This document shows, piece by piece, positions 15,947 through 22,225 of a stretch of DNA of 27,429 nucleotides (positions are counted from its first letter, which is position 1; every line of letters begins with the position of its first letter). Made by a program: the position numbers and the translations under genes. Source of the DNA: DATFYM01 sp035315065 (lineage in GTDB: Bacteria; Acidobacteriota; Terriglobia; UBA7540); NCBI GenBank assembly GCA_035315065.1, contig DATFYM010000090.1, forward strand, positions 1-27,429, read 5' to 3'. The notes under the pieces were generated by a model, which searched no databases, had not been told where the DNA came from, and saw only the letters and a list, made by a program, of their open reading frames with translations.

Positions 15947-17337
15947 TCCCTGCTCTTCACGTCTTCCATCAGCGCGAAGAAACCTTCGGCCAAAGTGGGA
16001 TGAATGTAGATCGCTCCCTTGAGCAGCGTGTAGGGAAGGCCGGCGAGCATGAGGGTGCCGAGAATCTGTACCAGCTCGCCGCCCTCTGCGGCCAGGATGG
16101 ATGCCCCCAAAATGTGGTCGTTGGAGGCGTCGACGACAATCTTCATCAGCCCGGCAGTCTCATCGCGCTCGATGGCTCGCGCCACATAACTCATGGGCAT
16201 CTTGCCGATCTTGAGCCGGTATCCCCTCCGTCTCGCTTCTTTCTCGGTGATGCCGACACCGCCCAGTTGTGGATCGGTGAACACCGCATAGGGCACGATG
16301 CGACCGTCGATGGTGAGGTTCTTGCCTTCCACCAGGTTGCCGTAAATGATCTGAAAATCGTTGTAGGAGATGTGTGTGAAAGCGGGACCGCCTTTCACAT
16401 CGCCGAGCGCCCAGATGCCGGGAGCGCTGGTCTCGAGACGCCCGTTCACACGGATGAATCCGCCCTCGACGGTTTCGACGCCGGCCTTATCCAAGTCCAG
16501 TTCGTCGGTGTTGGGCCTGCGCCCGGTAGCGATCAGCAGGTGTGAGCCCGTCGCCTCGCCAGGACCGTCCGAGCCGTCGTAGTAGAGGCGGATCGGGCCA
16601 TTCTCGTTGTCTTTGGTCTTGTCTTTGGTTTTTTCAACGCGCGTCGGTCGGGCGTTCAGGAGGAAGGTCACGCCCTCGGCTTCGAGGGCCTTCTGCAACT
16701 CGGTTGCGATGTCGGCATCCTCGCGCGGCAGGATCTGGGTGCTGTGGTGGACGATGGTTACGCGACTGCCGAAGCGGCGGAACATCTGACCGAACTCCAG
16801 GCCAATATAACCGCCACCCACCACCAGCAGGTGTTCCGGCAGTTCGCTCAGCTCCATGATGCTGGTGTTGGTAAGGAAATCGACCGTCTCCAAGCCTGGC
16901 AGGCGGGGAATGTCGGGGCGCGCCCCGGTATCGACAAAGATGCGCTCGCTCTCCAACGTCAAGTTCTCGACCAGGACCGCGTGCGGACCCGCAAAGCGAG
17001 CGTGCTCGCGATAAAGACGCAAGGTCTTTCGGGCATCGACCCGGCTCTGCTGCCCGGAGCGGAAACTTTCGACCACTCGGTTTTTGCGAGCCACGATGGC
17101 CGGCAGATCAACGCGCACGTCGCCAGTCTGCACGCCCCAGCGAGCAGCGTGGCGGGCATAGTGGGCCACCTGGGCACTGGCCACCATGGTCTTGGTCGGG
17201 GTGCAGCCGGTGTTGATGCAGGTGCCGCCCAGGTGCGCCTGCTCCACCAGGGCTACGGTCCAGCCGAGGTCGGCCAGCCGATAGGCGAGAGGATTGCCAC
17301 CTTGGCCTGAACCGATCACAATCGCGTCGTATTTCAT
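15943..17337 (-). CDS. Flavoprotein disulfide reductase (Lpd/mercuric-reductase-like)
   Basis: This 464-residue FAD enzyme is of the class I pyridine nucleotide-disulfide oxidoreductase family. Residues 6-14 (IVIGSGQGG) bind FAD. Cys40 and Cys45 (GGTCINTGCTPTK) are the redox pair. VVGGGYIGLEFG near 170 binds NAD(P)H, and the second FAD motif is IWALGDV near 310. His446 and Glu451 (HPTLAE) form the catalytic dyad of the partner subunit. The N-terminal heavy-metal domain and C-terminal vicinal cysteines of MerA are absent, so a mercury role is not supported; no 2-oxo-acid dehydrogenase genes are nearby. The start at 17337 has AAGGAGAG upstream; an earlier ATG adds 21 poor residues. A Lys/Asp-rich insert (TKDKTKD) interrupts the middle. 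Confidence 0.92.
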   Translation of the reverse strand: MKYDAIVIGSGQGGNPLAYRLADLGWTVALVEQAHLGGTCINTGCTPTKTMVASAQVAHYARHAARWGVQTGDVRVDLPAIVARKNRVVESFRSGQQSRVDARKTLRLYREHARFAGPHAVLVENLTLESERIFVDTGARPDIPRLPGLETVDFLTNTSIMELSELPEHLLVVGGGYIGLEFGQMFRRFGSRVTIVHHSTQILPREDADIATELQKALEAEGVTFLLNARPTRVEKTKDKTKDNENGPIRLYYDGSDGPGEATGSHLLIATGRRPNTDELDLDKAGVETVEGGFIRVNGRLETSAPGIWALGDVKGGPAFTHISYNDFQIIYGNLVEGKNLTIDGRIVPYAVFTDPQLGGVGITEKEARRRGYRLKIGKMPMSYVARAIERDETAGLMKIVVDASNDHILGASILAAEGGELVQILGTLMLAGLPYTLLKGAIYIHPTLAEGFFALMEDVKSRE

Positions 17338-17385
17338 TGGGCTCTCCTTCAAGTCGAAAGTCGGGAAGTCGCTCGGAAGACCGTG

Positions 17386-17433
17386 GACAGTAGACGGCAT
17401 GTGGGGAAAACCGCCTCTATTCCGTCTACTGTC
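17386..17433. repeat. Inverted repeat in divergent promoter region
   Basis: GACAGTAGACGG (17386-17397) is exactly inverted at 17422-17433, and the right arm continues as a stutter of GTCTACC words. It sits in the 178-base gap between the divergent reductase and symporter genes, where it could form a transcript hairpin in the 5' leader of either gene or bind a regulator. Confidence 0.6.
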
Positions 17434-17515
17434 TACCGTCTACCCCGCACTCCATGTTAATACCGCTTGCAATGGCCGTGGACTGTATCTAAGATGGCGG
17501 GTTTGAGGAGGTTTC

Positions 17516-19264
17516 ATGACGCCCCACGTCGCACTGCCTGTTCTCGCGCTCCTGTTCAACTCTGACGCGCCCGCGCGCATCATGAATCCGCACGGGATCG
17601 ATTTTGCCATCATCGCCATTTATTTCGTGATGGTGCTGGGCATCGGCTTCTATCTGAAAAAATACACCCAGAGCGGCGAGGACTTTTTCCTGGCCGGCCG
17701 CGAGATGACGGCCTGGGTGGCCGGACTCAGCTTCGTTTCCGCCAACCTCGGGACCCTGGAATTGATGGGCTGGGCGGGCAACGCCTACCAGTACGGCATC
17801 CTGGCGGCGCACTGGTATTGGGTGGGCGCGATTCCGGCCATGGTGTTCTTGGGCATCGTCATGATGCCCTTTTACTATATCTCCAAAACCCACTCCGTTC
17901 CCGGTTACCTTCAGCTCCGCTACGGCGAGCCCGCCAGCGCACTCAGCGCAGTCTGTTTCGGGTTCATGACCATTCTGATGTCCGGGGTCAACATGTTCTC
18001 GATGGCTCTGGTGATGAAGGTGATGCTGGGCTGGGATTTGAACTTCAGCATCTGGGTCTCGTCGCTGACAGTGGGAGTGTATGTGGCTCTGGGCGGCCTC
18101 TTCTCCGCCATTTTCAATGAGGTTGTGCAGTTTTTCCTGATTTGGTTTGGCGCCCTGCTCATTCCCATTATGGGCTTGATCGAGACCGGGGGCTGGTCGG
18201 GGATGGTGGCGCGCATCCATCAGAACTTCCCCGGCCAGGACTTCACTCACCTGTGGCGCACGATGGGCCACTTCCAAGACAACCCCATGGGAGTTCAGTG
18301 GGTCGGAATCGTCTTCGGACTCGGCTGCGTGATCTCCATGGGATACTGGACCACCGACTTCCTGGTGGTGCAGCGCGTGATCTCGGCCAAGAGCGTCCGC
18401 GCCGCCAAGTTGGCTCCGATCATCGGTTCCTTCTTCAAGATGGCCGTGCCGTTTATTGTGATCCTTCCCGGGTTGTTGGGACTCGCCGTGTTGACCGACC
18501 ACGCCGGAAACCTCATTCACTTAGTACCCGCGAGCGCAATGCAGCCGGGCCAACATAGCTACGATGAGGTCTTGCCGCTGATGCTTGCACGCTACTGCGG
18601 GCCGGGACTCTTGGGGCTCGGCATCACCGCCTTAATTGCCGGTTTCATGTCGGGCATGGCGGGAAACGTCAGCGCGTTCGCTACGGTTTGGACTTACGAC
18701 CTCTACCGGCCGTTTATCCGCAAGAAGGCCACCGACGCGCACTACGTAGCCATGGGCCGCTGGTCCACTATCGTCGGCCTCCTCATCAGCATTGGCGCCG
18801 CTTATATCGTCACCCACTTCGGCAGCCTCATGGACTACGTGCAAGCGCTGTTCAGCTTTTTTATCGCGCCGCTCTTCGGCACGGTGTTGCTGGGCATGCT
18901 CTGGAAGCGTACGACGGGGGCAGGCGGCTTCTGGGGGCTGCTCTCCGGCACCGTCGCTTCCATCGGGATGTTTACCCTGGTCGAGCTTGATCCCAGTAAA
19001 GTGTCGCTGATCGCGCTCTCGCCTCTCGCCAAGCCTCTTGCGGTCGACATGTGGCGGGCTTTGTGGTCGGCGATCATCTCCGTGGTGGTTAATGTGGTCG
19101 TGAGCCTGCTGACGAAACCCAAGACCGATCTCGAGTTGTCGGGGTTGGTCTACGGCTGCACCGAGCTTCCAAGCGAGGGTCACCTTCCTTTGGTGAAGCG
19201 GCCTATTTTCTGGGCGGGCGTGGCGCTGGCGGCGTTCCTGGTGTTGCAGTACATTTTCTGGTAG
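17516..19264 (+). CDS. Sodium:solute symporter family transporter
   Basis: This 582-residue inner-membrane transporter is of the solute:sodium symporter (SSS, SLC5-like) family, with about 13-14 hydrophobic helices. Family features include the first helix (IDFAIIAIYFVMVLGIGFYL), the following GEDFFLAGREMTAWVAGLSF segment, the GYLQLRYGEPA loop, GLGCVISMGYWTTDFLVVQR, and ITALIAGFMSGMAGNVSAFATVWTYDLYRPF, whose Ser-rich helix forms the Na+ site in relatives. The resemblance is closest to sugar-type SGLT members, but the substrate cannot be read from sequence. The ATG at 17516 follows a strong GAGGAGG (17504-17510). It is followed, after a hairpin-rich gap, by a small membrane protein gene that may be a subunit. 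Confidence 0.94.
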   Translation: MTPHVALPVLALLFNSDAPARIMNPHGIDFAIIAIYFVMVLGIGFYLKKYTQSGEDFFLAGREMTAWVAGLSFVSANLGTLELMGWAGNAYQYGILAAHWYWVGAIPAMVFLGIVMMPFYYISKTHSVPGYLQLRYGEPASALSAVCFGFMTILMSGVNMFSMALVMKVMLGWDLNFSIWVSSLTVGVYVALGGLFSAIFNEVVQFFLIWFGALLIPIMGLIETGGWSGMVARIHQNFPGQDFTHLWRTMGHFQDNPMGVQWVGIVFGLGCVISMGYWTTDFLVVQRVISAKSVRAAKLAPIIGSFFKMAVPFIVILPGLLGLAVLTDHAGNLIHLVPASAMQPGQHSYDEVLPLMLARYCGPGLLGLGITALIAGFMSGMAGNVSAFATVWTYDLYRPFIRKKATDAHYVAMGRWSTIVGLLISIGAAYIVTHFGSLMDYVQALFSFFIAPLFGTVLLGMLWKRTTGAGGFWGLLSGTVASIGMFTLVELDPSKVSLIALSPLAKPLAVDMWRALWSAIISVVVNVVVSLLTKPKTDLELSGLVYGCTELPSEGHLPLVKRPIFWAGVALAAFLVLQYIFW

Positions 19265-19277
19265 GGAGTCGGGAGTG

Positions 19278-19378
19278 GGGAGTAGGGAGTAGGGGTTGGA
19301 ATGAGTCGAGACGCGAATAGGGAGCAGGGAAAACATGGAAGGAAAAAGGTCTTCCCCCACTCCCTACTCCCTACTCCC
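19278..19378. repeat. GGGAGTA stutter inverted repeat
   Basis: GGGAGTAGGGAGTAGGG (19278-19294) is exactly inverted at 19362-19378, and further partial copies of each word flank both arms. It lies just after the symporter stop and 33 bases before the next gene. It could end or process the symporter transcript, yet the downstream gene keeps its own AAGGAG. Confidence 0.85.
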
Positions 19379-19410
19379 GACTCCCTACTCCCTCCAACCA
19401 AGGAGTCAAA

Positions 19411-19689
19411 ATGCCTGAAGAACCTGAGACAGAGAGCCTTGCCGCCCGCCGCGAAGCGGAGATCATGGATACCACGCCCCACGAGCATCACATGCTTCCG
19501 GTGTGGTTCTTTATCGGCGTCATTCTCTTCATCTACGGCGTCATGCTGTTCGTGAACGGCATCCGGGAGCTGTCCAACCCGCCCGGCACGGTGCTGCAAG
19601 AGCTGCATGCTCCCATCTGGTGGGGCGCGATCATGGCCGTGGTGGGCGTGATCTTCACCTACACTAACCGGCCGGGAACTCAGGGATGA
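19411..19689 (+). CDS. Small two-helix membrane protein after the symporter
   Basis: This is a 92-residue protein with an acidic N-terminus (PEEPETESLAARREAE), a His-containing turn (PHEHHMLPVWF), one hydrophobic helix at about 32-50 and a second at about 70-86. I do not recognise a named family. Its size, two helices and location behind an SSS transporter recall the small subunits (for example DUF4212) that pair with some symporters, but the sequence is not clearly that family. AAGGAG precedes the ATG by 6 bases. Translation coupling is unlikely because of the 146-base hairpin-bearing gap. Confidence 0.8.
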   Translation: MPEEPETESLAARREAEIMDTTPHEHHMLPVWFFIGVILFIYGVMLFVNGIRELSNPPGTVLQELHAPIWWGAIMAVVGVIFTYTNRPGTQG

Positions 19690-19765
19690 CCGGCAGCCGG
19701 GGACACCGAGGGGGGGGCCGGAGGAGCGGCGGTTCTTACTTGATTGTCTTGAGTGAGATTTTTCA

Positions 19766-20031
19766 ATGAAAGACAAAGACGTTGAGGATGTTTACAAGGC
19801 AGAGAAGCGAGGGGAAAGGCAAGCCACAAGGTTGACCTCGAGGCGATCGAAGAACGGCGGGAAATAAGAAAAGATGTGAGGGAACTGGCAAGACTGGGAG
19901 ATGAGGATGGGTTCTGCCAACTGCTCACGAGGCTCGGGATAGAGCGCGGGAGCGAGAAGTGGTCGCGCTCTTTACGCGAGTTTTGGACCGTCGTCCGAGA
20001 ATACGAGAAGCGCTCGCGTGACAATCCTTGA
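19766..20031 (+). pseudogene. Small helical protein gene, probably frameshifted
   Basis: A coding-like frame ending at 20031 reads KVDLEAIEERREIRKDVREL, then ARLGDEDGFCQLLTRLGIER and GSEKWSRSLREFWTVVREYE. It is an amphipathic, Trp- and Phe-containing helical protein that does not look random. This frame is open only from 19786 and has no ATG. The sole ATG nearby (19766) opens a different frame that stops at about 19867, so a frameshift between them is likely; a GTG at 19876 could start a 51-residue version. It overlaps a small opposite-strand frame (19925-20137). The family is not identified. Confidence 0.35.
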
Positions 20032-20137
20032 TCCTCCTCTTCCTCTCTTCGGGAGGAAGAGTGTCGAGATGATCTTCGATGATATCTACAATTCGATCCA
20101 AAGAAAGCTCGATTGTGTCTTTTTTTGTCTTGGCCAT
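19925..20137 (-). CDS. Possible small basic protein (70 residues)
   Basis: The N-terminal half (MAKTKKDTIELSLDRIVDII followed by EDHLDTLPPEERKRRI) looks like a folded helical start; the C-terminal half is a Ser/Arg/Thr-rich tail (KTRVKSATTSRSRALSRAS). I have the impression of similar short Lys/Arg-tailed proteins in related genomes, but cannot name a family. AGAAGAG lies 9 bases upstream of the ATG. Its 3' half overlaps a coding-like frame on the opposite strand; at most one of the two is likely to be functional in the overlap. Confidence 0.4.
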   Translation of the reverse strand: MAKTKKDTIELSLDRIVDIIEDHLDTLPPEERKRRIKDCHASASRILGRRSKTRVKSATTSRSRALSRAS

Positions 20138-20312
20138 TCAAAGCTCTTCTTTTCTTGCGTTTCTCAGGGTGCGCAAACAGCCTGAAGATTGCTCTAGCAC
20201 TTACCGCCACGTGCTGGTCGGTGCCAATAAATCCTTATTGATGATAGTTGTATAAAGCGGCTTTGTCAAATCAAAAGAAATAATGCGTGGACTATCTTTG
20301 CGGAGAGACAAG

Positions 20313-20768
20313 ATGGCACAGAAACGATCCGCATCATCAGTGCGCGGCAGGCGAGCCGCAAAGAGCGCAAGACCTATGCCGGATAGCCGAATCGATTTTT
20401 CTGACATCCCGGAATCGACGGACGCTGAACTGAAACGCGCGCGGCGTGTTGGCCGGCCGAAAAGCGGCGATGCCAAGCAGCTCAGTTCCGAGTTCCGCCG
20501 TCTCGTAAGAACATGGAAAGACGAGAGGCGAGCTACTTCATCGTCGACCATGATCGCGATGCATCCTGCCTATCAGAGAATCATAGGCTTCGGCTTGCCG
20601 GCAGTTCCATTGATTTTGGCCGAGCTGCGGCGCGAATTGGACCATTGGTTTTGGGCGCTCAAGGCGATCACCGGCGAGGACCCTGTATCCCCCGAGCGTC
20701 GGGGTAATATGAAAGAAATGGCTGAAATCTGGTTGGAATGGGGAAGGCAACGAGGTTATGTCCGGTAG
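20313..20768 (+). CDS. Chimeric protein: BrnA-antitoxin-like N-terminus plus HWFWAL-type domain
   Basis: This 151-residue protein has two halves. Residues about 25-60 (RIDFSDIPESTDAELKRARR, then VGRPKSG) resemble the N-terminal linker of BrnA-type antitoxins, but the ribbon-helix-helix part is missing. From about residue 63 it continues as a different small domain with AMHPAYQRIIGFG, VPLILAELRR, DHWFWALKAITGEDP and WLEWGRQRGY. To my recollection this is a common stand-alone uncharacterised protein, often followed by a WWWPDP-type gene as here. The ATG at 20313 is preferred for its GGAGAG (20302-20307); an ATG ten codons earlier lacks one. The stop overlaps the next start. Confidence 0.75.
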   Translation: MAQKRSASSVRGRRAAKSARPMPDSRIDFSDIPESTDAELKRARRVGRPKSGDAKQLSSEFRRLVRTWKDERRATSSSTMIAMHPAYQRIIGFGLPAVPLILAELRRELDHWFWALKAITGEDPVSPERRGNMKEMAEIWLEWGRQRGYVR

Positions 20769-20904
20769 CTGGCTGCCCGGCGACTTTCCTAACCTGAACG
20801 CGGGAAACCACGAGATCACGAGCGCCGCATCACGGCTTTATAACTGCATCGCGTGGGCGGCGGGGGATACCCAACGCTGGTGGTGGCCGGACGATCCACG
20901 ATAA
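20758..20904 (+). pseudogene. Truncated partner gene (NCIAWAAGDTQRWWWPDD type)
   Basis: The ATG overlaps the end of the preceding gene by 11 bases, and the frame encodes only 48 residues: MSGSWLPGDFPNLNAGNHEI, TSAASRLYNCIAWAAGDTQR, WWWPDDPR, then a stop. Intact relatives, as I recall them, continue well past the WWWPDP segment. The break coincides with the point where sequence turns into an antitoxin remnant in another frame (about 20893-20900), so a deletion probably joined two loci. Probably non-functional. Confidence 0.6.
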
Positions 20905-21113
20905 GCTCGACCGCCTGCTCGATGAGACGGCGGAGGCGCACCAGCCGGTGCTGATTACCGGACCTCGCACCAACGCCGTGCTGGTTGCCGAAGAAGACTG
21001 GAACGCCATTCAGGAGACCCTCTACCTGCTTTCGGTGCCCGGGTATGCGCGAGTCCATCCGCACTGGCCTTGAGACTCCCGTTGAGGAATGTGAGAAGGA
21101 GCCGGGCTGGTGA
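20899..21113 (+). pseudogene. YefM/Phd-type antitoxin remnant, frameshifted
   Basis: From about 20899 one frame reads DKLDRLLDETAEAHQPVLIT, then GPRTNAVLVAEEDWNAIQET and LYLLSVPG, the core of a YefM/Phd antitoxin. At about 21041-21044 one extra base shifts the frame; the next frame continues MRESIRTGLETPVEECEKEPGW and stops at 21111-21113, a typical toxin-binding tail. The N-terminal DNA-binding portion is missing, replaced by the truncated upstream gene. Loss of the N-terminus plus a frameshift make it a pseudogene. Its stop overlaps the toxin start as GTGA. Confidence 0.75.
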
Positions 21114-21200
21114 ACGCGTGGCGACTCGTGTGTACCAAGCGCAAAAGGACGCGAAGCGGCTTAAGGCCTATTGCGGGCTATTACTGACCGCAGCGAATCG
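21110..21200 (+). pseudogene. YoeB/Txe-type toxin remnant (N-terminal stub)
   Basis: A GTG at 21110 overlaps the antitoxin stop (GTGA), the usual coupling in yefM-yoeB-type pairs. The frame reads VNAWRLVCTK, then a frameshift near 21136-21140 is needed to continue as QAQKDAKRLKA, matching the N-terminal strand and helix of YoeB/Txe endoribonucleases. Similarity ends after about 21 residues; the catalytic part is absent. It lies 3' to 3' with the retropepsin-like gene, whose end at 21215 lies just beyond. Confidence 0.65.
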
Positions 21201-21214
21201 CGGCGCCAGACACG

Positions 21215-21847
21215 CTACACTTGCTTGAATTCCACTTGGTCCCGTTTTTCGCACAAAGTCACCGAGAACTCGTTGACGACATCGCGTCCCAGGATATCTT
21301 CGCCGATGTCTTCCCGGCAGTCAGCGGTGGTCAGGACCGATCCTCCGGCGATGCGAACCAAGGCGTTGTAAACTCGACGCCTCTCGGGCTGGCTGCCAAT
21401 GCCGGCGACACGAATGTGTCCGGCAAGGTCGTTCCACAGGCCGGCTCGATCAGCTGTCCCGCTTCGCAGAAGAGTTAAATCCGCGCCGGTATCGACGATG
21501 AAAGTGACATCGGTCCGCACGTTTCCGCGCACATCAGTTATCGACGCGGTGACGGTCGGCATAGGCGGCGTATAGTCGGAATCGTACCGGCCCTGCGCAC
21601 TCCGCCGCACACGCAGCACAACGTCCTCACCCCCCACGAGGTTGACATACATCAGACCGCTGCCGGTCCTGCGCCACGCCTCTGCCGCCACTTTGTTCAT
21701 TTGGTTACCAGAAGCCACGACTTGCCCCCCGACAAGAGCTACCCACTTGCCCGCATACTGCTGCAGCAACTCGTCTCGCTGCCGCCAGTAGGCTCGCTCT
21801 TCTTGCTCAAACTGCTTCTCGGTCTCAGCGCTTGTGGGCAAGGCCAT
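21215..21847 (-). CDS. DUF5678-like domain plus retropepsin-like aspartyl protease domain
   Basis: This is a 210-residue protein. The N-terminal 80 residues (AYWRQRDELLQQYAGKWVAL, GGQVVASG, VAAEAWRRTG) fit the short DUF5678-type domain. Residues 98-210 form a retropepsin-like fold: the strand FIVDTGADLTLL with catalytic Asp119-Thr-Gly, then a flap region, and ILGRDVVNEFSVTL matching the family's 'LGRD' block. One DTG per chain means activity would need a dimer. No signal peptide is seen, so a cytoplasmic location is inferred. The ATG at 21847 has a near-perfect AGGGAGGA upstream; a longer frame up to 22021 runs through an intergenic repeat and is rejected. The substrate is unknown. Confidence 0.85.
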   Translation of the reverse strand: MALPTSAETEKQFEQEERAYWRQRDELLQQYAGKWVALVGGQVVASGNQMNKVAAEAWRRTGSGLMYVNLVGGEDVVLRVRRSAQGRYDSDYTPPMPTVTASITDVRGNVRTDVTFIVDTGADLTLLRSGTADRAGLWNDLAGHIRVAGIGSQPERRRVYNALVRIAGGSVLTTADCREDIGEDILGRDVVNEFSVTLCEKRDQVEFKQV

Positions 21848-21976
21848 TCCTCCCTGGGCACATTGTAGCACGTCCCGAGGACCGGGCAGCGCGGACTCGT
21901 TCGAAGAATAGGGCCAGCTTTTCCTGCGTCTCTTGCGCACCCGAACGTTTGCCAACCGCGGTCGACGGAGAATTGC

Positions 21977-22047
21977 CGATTGACGATTTTCGATTGACGA
22001 ATGGAAAAACCGGAATGGCATGCGTCTTCTCTTTCAATCGTCAATCG
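21977..22047. repeat. GATTGAC stutter inverted repeat
   Basis: CGATTGACGATT (21977-21988) is exactly inverted at 22036-22047, with more GATTGAC/GTCAATC copies on each side. It sits in the divergent gap between the retropepsin-like gene and transketolase. Confidence 0.7.
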
Positions 22048-22225
22048 TCAATCTGCAATCGTCAGTTCTTGCTTCAGCCAGAGGCTTTGCGTTAGTGTAT
22101 AATCCACTGTTGCAGCGAAACGTCGTTGCTTTTCATCAGATTTGGTAGAGGGCCAAGCACCGAAGTTTGATCCCGCGAGCAAGCAGCGTGGCGGTGCCCG
22201 TGGCGAATACAGAGGAGGATCAACT

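Noticed and set aside
15943..17337. Mercuric reductase assignment
   Set aside because: No N-terminal heavy-metal domain, no C-terminal Cys pair and no mer genes; the HPTLAE end instead fits lipoamide-dehydrogenase-like enzymes.
21848..22021. N-terminal extension of the retropepsin-like protein
   Set aside because: It runs through the GATTGAC repeat, is rich in basic residues, and lies upstream of a near-perfect AGGGAGGA/ATG start.
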